This document shows positions 38,368-46,501 of a stretch of 64,000 bases of DNA, in pieces; within the stretch, counting starts at the first letter, position 1; each line of letters opens with the position of its first letter. Below the pieces are notes generated by a model, which was not told the DNA's origin, ran no database searches, and was given only the letters and a program-made list of their open reading frames with translations. This DNA comes from Pseudomonas sp. L5B5 (GTDB lineage Bacteria > Pseudomonadota > Gammaproteobacteria > Pseudomonadales > Pseudomonadaceae), in assembly GCF_020520285.1 (NCBI RefSeq), contig NZ_CP084742.1, positions 310,001 to 374,000 of the forward strand, in the 5' to 3' direction. Both the position numbers and the translations under genes were made by a program.

Positions 38368-38772
38368 ATGACCAAGGAAAAGTTGCTGGCCATGCCGGCG
38401 GATGACTACATGAATGCCGAGCAACACGCTTTTTTCACTGAGCTGTTGCAAGCCATGAAGGTGGAAACCCACGAGCGTATCGAGCAGAACCGGATCGCCA
38501 TTGAAAGCCTGGACACCCCGGCTGACCCGGCCGATGCCGCTTCCGTCGAAGAAGAGCGCACCTGGTTGGTCAATGCCATCGATCGCGACCAGCGCATGTT
38601 GCCGCAGCTGGAGCAGGCCCTGGGCCGGATCGGTGATGACAGCTTCGGCTGGTGCGACGACAGCGGCGAGCCTATCGGCCTCAAGCGCCTGCTGATCAGC
38701 CCGACCACCAAGTACTGCATCGAAGCTCAAGAGCGTCACGAGCAGATCGACAAGCACCAGCGCCAGGCCTGA
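38368..38772 (+). CDS. DksA/TraR-family protein lacking a complete zinc finger
   Basis: A 134-residue DksA paralogue starting MTKEKLLAMPADDYMNAEQ. The coiled-coil tip region 'DPADAASVEEE' keeps an Asp/Ala tip like the one DksA inserts into the RNA polymerase secondary channel. The C-terminal globular part has only two of the four zinc Cys ('GWCDDSGEPIG' and 'YCIEAQERH'), as in P. aeruginosa DksA2, which works under zinc limitation. It probably modulates transcription with ppGpp. In-frame upstream codons to 38341 have no ribosome-binding site. No Zur box was recognised by eye in the preceding 190 bp. Confidence 0.82.
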   Translation: MTKEKLLAMPADDYMNAEQHAFFTELLQAMKVETHERIEQNRIAIESLDTPADPADAASVEEERTWLVNAIDRDQRMLPQLEQALGRIGDDSFGWCDDSGEPIGLKRLLISPTTKYCIEAQERHEQIDKHQRQA

Positions 38773-38790
38773 AGGCCGCTGCAAGCCTGC

Positions 38791-39003
38791 AGCTTCAAGC
38801 CGCCAGCGTTTCAAGTGCATCCTTGCCTCCAGGGGCGCAGCCTAGCCAGCGCTGCGCACTGGAGTGCAAACTCTTCGCTGCAACTCCCCTCACTTCGGTA
38901 TCCGTTCCACGGCCGCCATTTCCCTTGATCTACTGCAACACCCCCTGCGCAAGACCCTGAATAATGCCCCGCACGCGCCGCTTGCCGCTGATGGCTTGAA
39001 GCT
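38791..39003. repeat. Intergenic element bounded by short inverted repeats
   Basis: AGCTTCAAGC at 38791-38800 and GCTTGAAGCT at 38994-39003 are exact inverted repeats around 193 bp. The left flank (gcaagcctgcagcttcaag) resembles the AGCTGCAAGCTTCAAG-type dispersed sequences common between Pseudomonas genes. The 327-bp gap between the DksA-like and chemoreceptor genes has no convincing gene. It may be a decayed mobile repeat. Confidence 0.35.
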
Positions 39004-39099
39004 TGTCGCTGCTCGTGTTCCTACTAAGGGACCATGGATCATGGCCTTATAGTGGCGTCTAATGCTGCAAAACAATTAGAACGATATGGGGTGACCAAC

Positions 39100-40719
39100 A
39101 TGTCAAGAGATGGATCTCTCGCGGTGCCTGTCGAGCAGGCGCTGGCAACTCCCGAACCTGCCGGCTGGTGGACCCCAGCGCTACAGAGCACGGCCCTGTT
39201 GGGCCTGCTGGCTGGTCAGGCACTGGCCGACTGGCCACTGTACCTGTGCCTGCCACTGGCGGTACTGGTGATCTGGCTGCCCCGGCTGCGCGCGCGCAAG
39301 GCTTCAGCCGTCCCGGCAGCGCCAGTGGATGGCGAACTGTCGGCGCTGACCCGCGACCTGTCCTACAGCACGTCCCACAACGCGTTGTCCGCCGCAGGGG
39401 TGGCCTATTCGGTGACCCAGCTGGCCGACAAGCTGCAGTCCCAGCTGGATGCGGCGGGGCGAATCGTCGGTAACGCCGAAGTGATGATCAAGACCGAGCA
39501 GGTCACCTCGCAGCTCAGCCGCCAGGCCCTGGGCGCCGCCAGCGAGGCCCATGCCAGCAGCGCCGAAGGGCGTACGGTGCTGGGCGAGTCCATCAGCCGC
39601 ATGCACCTGCTGAGCCAGCGCGCCAATGACAGCCGCGAACTGATCGAGGCCTTGAGCCAGCGCAGCGAAGAGATCCAGCGCGTCGCCCTGGTGATCCAGT
39701 CCATCGCCAGCCAGACCAACCTGCTGGCCCTCAATGCGGCCATCGAGGCGGCCAGGGCCGGCGAGCATGGCCGCGGATTCGCCGTGGTTGCCGACGAGGT
39801 CCGCGGGTTGGCGGGGCGTACGGCCACTGCCACCGATGAAGTCGGGGTGATGGTGGCCGACATCCAGCAACGCACTCGCGACGTGGTGGAGCAGATCCGC
39901 CAGTTGTCCGATGACCTGAACCTGGGAGTCGAGCAGGTGGAGCACACCGGGCGTCACCTGGACAACATCGCCCGCCTGGCGGCCGGGGTCGAGGAGCAGG
40001 TCAGCGAGATCGCCCGGGGCGCCGAGACCAATCGCGAGCAGCTCGACAGCCTGTTCAACGCGGTGGAGCAGATGCGCAGCGACCTGGCGGTCAGCGATCA
40101 GCAGACCCGCCGCCTGGCCCAGGCGGCGGTGCAGATGGAAGGGCAGGCGGAAACCATCAGCGAGCGCCTGGCGGTGGTCGGCCTGGACGAGTATCACCAG
40201 CGGGTCTACGACCTGGCTCGCGAGGGCGCACGGCGCATTGCCGAGCAGTTCGAGGCGGACCTGGCAGGCCAGCGCATCAGCCTCGACGATTTGTTCGACC
40301 GTCACTACCAGTTGATCGCCAACACCGAGCCGGCCAGGTACCACACGCGCTTCGATCGCTACACCGACCAGGTGCTGCCCGCGATCCAGGAGTCCTTGCT
40401 GCCACGCCATGATGGCCTGGTGTTCGCCATCGCCTGTACCCAGGAAGGCTATGTGCCGACCCACAACCAGGCGTTTTCCCAGCCACTGACCGGCGATGCC
40501 CAGGTGGACAACCTGCACAACCGCAGCAAACGCAAGTTCGCCGACCGCACCGGCATCCGTTGCGGCAGCCACCAGCAGCCACTGTTGCTGCAAACCTACA
40601 CCCGCGATACCGGCGAGCTGATGCACGACCTGTCGGTACCGATCATGGTGCAGGGACGCCACTGGGGAGGTTTGCGCCTGGGCTACAAACCCCAGCAGGT
40701 GCCGTCGCGGCGGGCCTGA
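39100..40719 (+). CDS. Methyl-accepting chemotaxis protein with C-terminal sensor-like domain
   Basis: A 539-residue receptor of unusual order. Two closely spaced N-terminal membrane segments (~25-62, with only a few residues between) leave almost no periplasmic domain. There is no HAMP. The signalling domain spans about 110-345, with tip '[40 protein letters not shown]'. The C-terminal ~170 residues ('[18 protein letters not shown]' to '[19 protein letters not shown]') look like a Cache-type sensor, with '[17 protein letters not shown]' in its middle. So it probably senses something in the cytoplasm. Start MSRDGSLAV at 39100. The ligand is unknown. Confidence 0.85.
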   Translation: MSRDGSLAVPVEQALATPEPAGWWTPALQSTALLGLLAGQALADWPLYLCLPLAVLVIWLPRLRARKASAVPAAPVDGELSALTRDLSYSTSHNALSAAGVAYSVTQLADKLQSQLDAAGRIVGNAEVMIKTEQVTSQLSRQALGAASEAHASSAEGRTVLGESISRMHLLSQRANDSRELIEALSQRSEEIQRVALVIQSIASQTNLLALNAAIEAARAGEHGRGFAVVADEVRGLAGRTATATDEVGVMVADIQQRTRDVVEQIRQLSDDLNLGVEQVEHTGRHLDNIARLAAGVEEQVSEIARGAETNREQLDSLFNAVEQMRSDLAVSDQQTRRLAQAAVQMEGQAETISERLAVVGLDEYHQRVYDLAREGARRIAEQFEADLAGQRISLDDLFDRHYQLIANTEPARYHTRFDRYTDQVLPAIQESLLPRHDGLVFAIACTQEGYVPTHNQAFSQPLTGDAQVDNLHNRSKRKFADRTGIRCGSHQQPLLLQTYTRDTGELMHDLSVPIMVQGRHWGGLRLGYKPQQVPSRRA

Positions 40720-40808
40720 TGGCGCGGTGATTGTTACGGGCAGCGTAATGCTGCTGTGCAATAACGGGCTGTTGCAGGCGGGCGGAAATCATTTAGCATG
40801 GCGAAATC

Positions 40809-40822
40809 GTTAGGTGGCTAAC
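40809..40822. promoter_or_regulatory. SlyA-like TTAG-N4-CTAA palindrome
   Basis: GTTAGGTGGCTAAC at 40809-40822 has 5-bp inverted arms around 4 bp and matches the arms of the SlyA/MarR-type consensus TTAGCAAGCTAA. It lies 20 bp before the 72-residue gene, just after a plausible promoter (TTGCAG, 16 bp, TAGCAT). It may be an operator for that gene; this is positional inference. Confidence 0.3.
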
Positions 40823-40841
40823 TATTTTTGCGAGAATAACC

Positions 40842-41060
40842 ATGCACAACAGGGTCGATGTGGCAGTGATGATAGGCAGTGGCGTCCCCGATTCGTTGCG
40901 GGCCGTGGGGCGCAAGGTGTGCTGGGTGGTGCTGGTCAATGGCGAGCAACGTGGTACCGCCTTCGCCAGCCGTGCCGAAGCCGAGGAGTGTCGGCTGGCC
41001 TGGCAGGAACAACTGGCTGTGCTCCAGCCCGGCCAGCGGCCTCTCAAGCATTCGGCTTGA
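40842..41060 (+). CDS. Small conserved hypothetical protein
   Basis: A 72-residue soluble protein starting MHNRVDVAVMIGSG, preceded by a GAGAA-type site. The core 'KVCWVVLVNGEQRGTAFASRAEAEECRLAWQEQL' looks like a small beta-hairpin plus helix found in short pseudomonad proteins. No catalytic or binding motif. It stands alone between a chemoreceptor and a convergent small gene. A SlyA-like palindrome lies just upstream. I do not know its role. Confidence 0.6.
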   Translation: MHNRVDVAVMIGSGVPDSLRAVGRKVCWVVLVNGEQRGTAFASRAEAEECRLAWQEQLAVLQPGQRPLKHSA

Positions 41061-41084
41061 ACGCTCACCCTCCCATGCGTTGGT

Positions 41085-41315
41085 TCAAGGGGCCAGCGCG
41101 CCCTGGTCGACGGCCTGCTTGAGGGCCCTGGCCGATTCCCGGGCCGCGATGGCGGCTTCCTCGGAGGTCTTGAACCAGCGGTCGCGCTCCACCTGGTAGA
41201 AGTGAATCCGGCTCTTTGGCACCTTGGTCCGCAGGGCGATCACGGCCTGGTACTCGCCCCTGACTTCCCGGCACTGGCCACGGATGAAGAACTCGCCAAT
41301 ATCCAGCTCTTTCAT
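41085..41315 (-). CDS. Small conserved hypothetical protein
   Basis: A 76-residue protein starting MKELDIGEFFIRGQCREVRGEYQ, with an AGGAG-like site upstream on the minus strand. It ends with an alanine-rich amphipathic helix ('TSEEAAIAARESARALKQAVDQG'). The layout 'F.VERDRWFKTSEEAAIAA' resembles small beta-strand/helix proteins of no known function. It is convergent with the 72-residue gene, 24 bp away. I do not recognise the family. Confidence 0.6.
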   Translation of the reverse strand: MKELDIGEFFIRGQCREVRGEYQAVIALRTKVPKSRIHFYQVERDRWFKTSEEAAIAARESARALKQAVDQGALAP

Positions 41316-41502
41316 TTCGCCTCTGCTCCTTTGGCTCGATGAGTGTCGGGCGTCCGCAGGATGCGGTCATTCGAGCCGGTGCCGAGTATGGCGCGGATAG
41401 GGGAGACAGGGCCTGAGTCAGATCAGTGTGTGAGTATTATTCTGTCGTGCAAGGCTGAAATGTCTGATGCAGGACGACGAAGACATGATTGAGACATCGG
41501 AC

Positions 41503-41897
41503 TAGAATGGCCCCCCACCGGTGGTGGCCCCGGGGCAGCGTTACCGGTTGGCGTGCAACTGCGGTGTTTGCTTGACTGACCCGCAGTACGCTGGCTGCTC
41601 GCTTTGCATAGTCGAATCACACGAAGTTGCTCTAGAATTGCCCCTGCCGCCCGAAGTGATTGCCGGTCCCGGGGATTGATCAGGGGTTATCCGGCCGGCC
41701 TGCTCCAGTCCCGGTTCTGATTGAGTATTACCAGGTTTTTTCGGGTTCAGAGCCTATTCTCCAGCCTTCGACATGTGCCTGATGCAACGGTGGAATGCCC
41801 CTTGCGCAGCGCCCGTGGCCGCAGGAGCAGCAGGTTCATTTGCATGACTTTCTGGTTGAACGATTGGGGTGAACACGCCGTCCTGGCGTTTTTTTTG
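41503..41897 (+). ncRNA. Candidate non-coding RNA or long regulatory leader
   Basis: The 633 bp between 41315 and 41949 hold no convincing gene. Two copies of CTAGAATnGCCCC (TAGAAT at 41503-41508 and 41633-41638) look like -10 elements followed by GC-rich discriminators, as at stringently controlled promoters. The first has AAGACA 17 bp upstream. A strong intrinsic terminator closes the stretch at 41875-41897. A transcript of about 260-390 nt would result. It could be a stand-alone RNA or an attenuated leader of the downstream gene. No known RNA family was recognised. Confidence 0.35.
41875..41897 (+). terminator. Intrinsic terminator upstream of the 41949 gene
   Basis: ACGCC (41875-41879) and GGCGT (41885-41889) form a hairpin with loop GTCCT, followed directly by a run of T (about eight). 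It is a textbook Rho-independent terminator on the plus strand, located ~50 bp before the start of the next gene. Confidence 0.7.
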
Positions 41898-41948
41898 TGC
41901 TGTCCATTTTTCAAGGACAGCATCATTTTGAGTATCGGGGAGCCTTCC

Positions 41949-42419
41949 TTGGCAGTAAGTAATCTTGAAATGCACGCATTGTTTGTCTTGGGTGATTTGC
42001 GCGCAAAGTTGGTCAAGCAGTTCCAATCTCGTTTTGTCTATGTCACCGAACAGTCCGCCGAAGGCATCTATATCGCCGAGGTCGATACCGAGACGGCCAT
42101 GGTGGTGGACGACAAGCCCCGCCTGGAACTCAAGGTGGGCGATCATTTTCGCGCCGCGGTACTGCCCAGCCGCGAGGGCGGCAAGATGGAAATCCGCTTT
42201 CGTGACATCAAGCTGACTGTCTATGGCCTGGGCGACTACGCCTTCGTCAGCAGCCCCCTGGGGCAGGGCATCGTGTTCAGGGAAGGGCAGTCGGTGGTGA
42301 TGGTCTTTGCCGCCAACGAACAGCTGCAGGAAGGCCTGGCCAAGACGCTCAAGGCCGTATCGGCCAAGGCTGCCAAGTGGCGCAAGGGCGAACTGGTGAG
42401 CTTCAAGGCCAGCGAGTGA
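41949..42419 (+). CDS. Conserved hypothetical protein
   Basis: A 156-residue protein if started at the TTG at 41949 (GGGGAG 5-10 bp upstream), or 149 residues from ATG at 41970 (MHALFVLGDL). The reading frame is open back to 41721, but that part overlaps a terminator and has no protein-like pattern. Core: 'LVKQFQSRFVYVTEQSAEGIYIAEVDTE', 'GDHFRAAVLPSREGGKMEIRFRDIKLTVYG'. It is predicted beta-rich with a C-terminal basic helix ('KTLKAVSAKAAKWRKGEL'). It overlaps the next small gene by TGATG, so the two work together. I do not recognise the family. Confidence 0.65.
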   Translation: MAVSNLEMHALFVLGDLRAKLVKQFQSRFVYVTEQSAEGIYIAEVDTETAMVVDDKPRLELKVGDHFRAAVLPSREGGKMEIRFRDIKLTVYGLGDYAFVSSPLGQGIVFREGQSVVMVFAANEQLQEGLAKTLKAVSAKAAKWRKGELVSFKASE

Positions 42420-42622
42420 TGAGCCAGAGTCGCGCCCAATTCCATCAGCAGCATCTGCCAGAGGCCCAGGACGAGGCCCAGCGCCTGTTCGCGCAGAAGG
42501 CCGTCCTGCAAGGCGCGTGGCTGAACTGGGTGGCCGCCCGGATCTATGACCTGCGGCCGGCGGCCTACGCCAGCATGGTGCGCCGCGAGCTGCAACGCCT
42601 GCAGGCTTCGACGGACCCGTGA
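42419..42622 (+). CDS. Small helical hypothetical protein
   Basis: A 67-residue protein starting MSQSRAQFHQQHLPEAQDEAQRL, almost entirely helical and rich in Gln, Ala and Arg. Its ATG shares bases with the TGA of the upstream gene (TGATG), so translation is probably coupled. No motif of known function. The distance to the next gene is 116 bp. Confidence 0.6.
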   Translation: MSQSRAQFHQQHLPEAQDEAQRLFAQKAVLQGAWLNWVAARIYDLRPAAYASMVRRELQRLQASTDP

Positions 42623-42738
42623 TGCGCGGTTGAAAACACGGAACCTCTACTACAGTCAGTTGACTTAATGCTTCAGGGGCCTTGCGCTGATGCGCCGTTG
42701 TCCCTCTTGTCCAGACAACGATTGCAGAGGTCCACTCC

Positions 42739-43752
42739 ATGAACGGATTCCGTGCGCTGCTGGCCAGCAGCCTGTTGACCCTGGCCGCCCTTGGTGCGCC
42801 ACTGCCTGTGGCGGCGGCCGCGCAGCCGATCCACTTCGCCGACCTGAACTGGGAGAGCGGCAGCCTGATCACCGAGATCCTGCGCACGGTGGTCGAGAGC
42901 GGCTACGGCTTGCCCACCGATACCTTGCCCGGCACCACCATTACCCTGGAGACCGCCCTGGCCAATAACGACATCCAGGTGATCGGCGAGGAATGGGCAG
43001 GCCGCAGTCCGGTATGGGTCAAGGCCGAGGCCGAGGGCAAGGTGGTAGCGCTGGGCGATACGGTCAAGGGCGCTACCGAAGGCTGGTGGGTCCCCGAATA
43101 CGTGATCAAGGGTGATCCGCAGAGGGGCATCAAGCCCCTGGCACCGGAGTTGCGCAGCGTCACCGATCTCAAGCGCTACAAAGAGGTGTTCAAGGACCCG
43201 GAAAGCCCTGGCAAGGGACGCTTTCTCAACAGCCCCATCGGCTGGACCTCGGAGATCGTCAACAAGCAGAAGCTCCGGGCCTATGGCCTGGAAGACAGCT
43301 ACGTGAACTTTCGCAGCGGCTCAGGGGCGGCCCTGGATGCCGAGATCAGCTCATCGATCCGTCGGGGCAAGCCCATCCTGTTCTACTACTGGTCGCCCAC
43401 GCCCTTGCTCGGCCGTTTCAAGCTGGTGCAACTGGAGGAACCACCCTTTGACGCACAAGCCTGGAAGACCCTGACCGACGCCGACAATCCCAACCCGCAG
43501 CCGAGCCGCTCCCTGGCCTCCAAGCTGTCGATTGGCGTGTCTGCACCGTTCCAGAAGCAGTACCCGCAACTGGCGGACTTCTTCGCCAAGGTCGACCTGC
43601 CTATCGAGCCACTGAACCAGGCCCTGGCGCAGATGAGCGAGAACCACAGCGCTCCGCGGGAAGTGGCCAGGACGTTCCTCAAGCAGCACCCCGACGTCTG
43701 GCGCGCCTGGGTGCCCAAGGACGTGGCAGACAAGGTCGCCGCCGCCCTGTAG
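42739..43752 (+). CDS. ABC transporter substrate-binding protein of the choline/glycine betaine (OpuAC) type
   Basis: A 337-residue periplasmic binding protein. The signal peptide MNGFRALLASSLLTLAALGAPLPVAAA is cleaved near 27. The OpuAC/ProX pattern is clear: 'IHFADLNWESGSLITEILRTVVESGYG' at the mature N-terminus, 'IQVIGEEWAGRSPVWVKAEAEGK' near 75 and 'GWWVPEYVIKGD' near 115. 'FYYWSPTPLLGRFKLVQLEEPPFD' near 215 gives aromatic residues typical of a quaternary-ammonium cage. No permease or ATPase gene is adjacent, so it must serve a transporter encoded elsewhere. A terminator hairpin follows. Confidence 0.85.
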   Translation: MNGFRALLASSLLTLAALGAPLPVAAAAQPIHFADLNWESGSLITEILRTVVESGYGLPTDTLPGTTITLETALANNDIQVIGEEWAGRSPVWVKAEAEGKVVALGDTVKGATEGWWVPEYVIKGDPQRGIKPLAPELRSVTDLKRYKEVFKDPESPGKGRFLNSPIGWTSEIVNKQKLRAYGLEDSYVNFRSGSGAALDAEISSSIRRGKPILFYYWSPTPLLGRFKLVQLEEPPFDAQAWKTLTDADNPNPQPSRSLASKLSIGVSAPFQKQYPQLADFFAKVDLPIEPLNQALAQMSENHSAPREVARTFLKQHPDVWRAWVPKDVADKVAAAL

Positions 43753-43765
43753 TCGCCGAGCCCGG

Positions 43766-43788
43766 GGCAAGGCCACCGGGGCCTTGCC
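43766..43788. terminator. Shared hairpin between convergent genes
   Basis: GGCAAGGCC (43766-43774) and GGCCTTGCC (43780-43788) are perfectly complementary around ACCGG. The stem sits in the 46-bp gap between the binding-protein gene and the convergent TonB-receptor gene and could end both transcripts. Confidence 0.6.
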
Positions 43789-43798
43789 TGTCACCGGC

Positions 43799-45934
43799 TC
43801 AGAAGCGCGTCTGTAGCGCCACCTCGAAGGTTCGCGGCTGGCCCAGGTAATACGCCGGCGACACATGGGCGAACTGGCCATAGACCTCGTTGGTCAGGTT
43901 GCGCACCCGGCCGGTCACCGTAGTGTGACTGTCGACCTTGTAGCGCAGGAAACTGCCGTACAGGGTGTAGGCCGGCATCCGCAGGGTGTTGGCGTTGTCG
44001 GCGTACACCGAGGCCACGTAGCGTGCATCGACCCCGGTCTGCCAGCTGGGCGACAGGTCGTAGGTCAGCCACAGGTTGGCCAGCTTGTCCGGCACGTTGG
44101 TCGGGGTGTTGCCCTTGCGCGAGACCACCGCGCCGCTGGCGATCTTCTCGTTGAACTCATCGTACTCGGCATCCACCCAGGCCACATTGGCTTGCGCCAG
44201 CAGCTTGGGGGTGATGTGCAGGGAGCTGGCCAGTTCGATGCCTTTTGACGTCTGCTGGCCCACCGGGATGCTGTTGGTCGGGTCCAGGGGATCGGTCACG
44301 GCAAAGTCCTTGCGCTCGATGCGATAGGCGGCGACGGTCGCCGAGCCACGGCCCTCCAGGTAATCGAACTTGCTCCCCACTTCCCATTGCTTGCCCGTGG
44401 ACACCTCGAAGTTTTGGGTGCCGCTGGGCTGCTCGGCAGCGGTGCTGTATTGCACGTAGACATTGGCACTGGGCAGGAACTGCCAGGTCAGCCCCAGGCG
44501 CCCGGTGACCGGCTCCCAGCTGCGCTTGAGGTGCCGCGGGTTGCTGGCCGTGATCGTCCGGTGGTTGGTCACGTCCAGGTCGATCGCGTCGTAGCGCAGG
44601 CCGCTGAGCAGGGACAGTTCGTCGGTCAGGGCCAGGCGGTTCTCGACGAACAGGGCGCGGGTGGTGACCTGGTTGGTCTTGTCCTTGACCCAGCTCTGAC
44701 GGGTGTCCTTCAGGTCATAGAAGTGTCCCGGCTGGAAATTGCCCGGGGCCACGCTGTTGTTGGCCGGCACGTTCCACGGTGAGCTGGTGGTGCTGTTGAC
44801 CTTGTACTCGAAGCCTGCGGCCCAGGTGGTGTCCAGGCCCAGCCATTGGTCGTCGTGGCGCAGCTCGAACTGGTTGCCGTCCTGCTGGCCCTGGTGCCGT
44901 ACCAGGTAGGCGGTGGAGCGGTTCACCCGGCTGTTGTCGGCGTTGTACTGGTAGGTCTCCAGGTTGCGATAGTCGCGCTGGCTGTCCAGGTGGTAGAGGG
45001 TGTTGCGCAGGCTGGTGCTGTCATTGATCCGGTAGTCGATGATCGAGCGCAGCCACACGGTGCGCTGCTCATACAGACCATCGGCGACGTTGTAGTTGGC
45101 GGAGCGGTTGTGCTTGTCGATCTTCAGCTCGCCGGCCTTGGGATTGAGCACCGGCGTACCCCAGTAGGGGCTGTCCTCGTGCTCGTCCTGGTACTCCACG
45201 GCCAGGGTATGGGACAGGTCCGGAGTCAGGTCGCTGAGCAGCGAGAACGCCAGGCTCCAGGCATCCCGCTCCTGGCGATCGATGTAGCCGTTGCTGGTGT
45301 TGTGGCTGACGTCGAAGCGCGCGTAGTGCTGCACGTCGGCGCCGGCCGGGCTGAGGGCGTGGTTGACCCCGAAGGCGGTCTGGGTGGTGTCGAAGCTGCC
45401 ATAGCCGAGCAAGCCCTCGGCGGCCTGTTCACGCCGCTCCGCAAGCTTGGTCACATAGTTCAGCGAGCCGCCCACCGAGCCTGCGCCATTGATCAGCGAC
45501 GAGGGGCCGCCCACCAGTTCCACCCGGTCGTAGATCCAGGCATCCACTGGGCGGGCCAGGCCGGTGGCGACATTGATGCCGTTGAACATCTGGGTGATCT
45601 GGCTGCTGGTGAATCCGCGATAGGAGATGAACCCGCCGAACCCCGGAGGAGCGCTGGCATTGATCCCGGGCAGGGCATTGGCAGCGTCCTGGAAGGTACG
45701 ATCGCCCCGGCGTTCGATGTCCTGGCGGGTGCTCACCGCCACCGAGGCTGGAGTCTCGCGCAGGCTCAGGCCCAGGCGCGAGGCCATGCCGCTGGATTGG
45801 TCCAGGGACAGGCCGGGTTCGGCGTCGGATTGTTCGGCACCGATGGTGGTCGGGGCCAGTTGCAGCCCCGGCTGGGCCCAGGCGCTGGCAGACAGGCAGG
45901 CCAACAGGCTCGCCAGAAAAGGAAGGTGTTTCAT
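43799..45934 (-). CDS. TonB-dependent outer-membrane receptor, siderophore type
   Basis: A 711-residue TonB-dependent receptor starting MKHLPFLASLLACLSASAWAQ (signal peptide, cut near 20). The plug domain is about 45-170 ('LRETPASVAVSTRQDIERRG', 'YDRVELVGGPSSLINGAGSVGGSLNYVTK'). The 22-stranded barrel follows, ending 'GQPRTFEVALQTRF' with the terminal Phe. No N-terminal signalling extension, so it is not a FecA-type transducer. The plug resembles siderophore receptors. An upstream DUF2946 gene in the same direction hints at another metal such as copper. The substrate is open. Confidence 0.9.
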   Translation of the reverse strand: MKHLPFLASLLACLSASAWAQPGLQLAPTTIGAEQSDAEPGLSLDQSSGMASRLGLSLRETPASVAVSTRQDIERRGDRTFQDAANALPGINASAPPGFGGFISYRGFTSSQITQMFNGINVATGLARPVDAWIYDRVELVGGPSSLINGAGSVGGSLNYVTKLAERREQAAEGLLGYGSFDTTQTAFGVNHALSPAGADVQHYARFDVSHNTSNGYIDRQERDAWSLAFSLLSDLTPDLSHTLAVEYQDEHEDSPYWGTPVLNPKAGELKIDKHNRSANYNVADGLYEQRTVWLRSIIDYRINDSTSLRNTLYHLDSQRDYRNLETYQYNADNSRVNRSTAYLVRHQGQQDGNQFELRHDDQWLGLDTTWAAGFEYKVNSTTSSPWNVPANNSVAPGNFQPGHFYDLKDTRQSWVKDKTNQVTTRALFVENRLALTDELSLLSGLRYDAIDLDVTNHRTITASNPRHLKRSWEPVTGRLGLTWQFLPSANVYVQYSTAAEQPSGTQNFEVSTGKQWEVGSKFDYLEGRGSATVAAYRIERKDFAVTDPLDPTNSIPVGQQTSKGIELASSLHITPKLLAQANVAWVDAEYDEFNEKIASGAVVSRKGNTPTNVPDKLANLWLTYDLSPSWQTGVDARYVASVYADNANTLRMPAYTLYGSFLRYKVDSHTTVTGRVRNLTNEVYGQFAHVSPAYYLGQPRTFEVALQTRF

Positions 45935-46021
45935 GGAAAATCCTGAATTCTTGACTAAGAAAAGGCCCACGGGTACGCGCCACGCACGGGGCGCGGTGGG
46001 CGGATCGGGTACGGGCAGAAA

Positions 46022-46408
46022 TCAGGCGAAGGGCGGTGCCCGGGGATGGGCGGTGGGCCAGCACTGCTGGGCTGGAAGATCGAAGCGGGTCGGGCTCGCC
46101 AGCGGGGGAGCCTGGGGCTGCGGCAAGAATGCCAGGTCGAGGCTGGAGTTCAGCGCCGGGCCCATGCCGCCGGTGGAGCACAAGGGGCACCCGAAGGCCT
46201 TGGCCAGGGTCGGCAACGAGTCCTGGTCGCTGGGGGCCTGCACGGGGGCCTGTGTGGCCGGGTCGACGCTACAGAACTGCCCGCCGATGCCGTTGAGCTG
46301 CATGCCGAGCATCTGGCCATGGCCGATGCTGCAGGCGAACACGTTGAACAGGACGCAGCAATACAGCATCCAGGCAACGAGCGAGCGATCGGAACGGGCA
46401 AATTTCAT
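46022..46408 (-). CDS. DUF2946 family exported protein
   Basis: A 128-residue protein starting MKFARSDRSLVAWMLYCCVLFNVFACSIGHGQM, with one N-terminal hydrophobic segment (signal or anchor). 'CSIGHGQM' and 'AFGCPLCSTGG' give a conserved Cys/His set typical of DUF2946, a family often next to TonB receptors for copper or other metals. The C-terminus is Pro-rich. It is upstream of the TonB receptor gene by 87 bp on the same strand, so they are probably coexpressed. A metal-binding role is inference. Confidence 0.75.
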   Translation of the reverse strand: MKFARSDRSLVAWMLYCCVLFNVFACSIGHGQMLGMQLNGIGGQFCSVDPATQAPVQAPSDQDSLPTLAKAFGCPLCSTGGMGPALNSSLDLAFLPQPQAPPLASPTRFDLPAQQCWPTAHPRAPPFA

Positions 46409-46501
46409 GGGCCGGCACTTTAGCATTCAAGGCGACGAACGTACTTACAAAAACGCGCAATCGGGTCCATTCTTCAGCGAAATTTTTCAGGGACGTCCAA
46501 C

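Noticed and set aside
41721..41948. Upstream extension of the 41949 gene
   Set aside because: The extension covers an intrinsic terminator and has Cys/Phe/Ser-rich low-quality sequence; the TTG/ATG starts further in fit better.
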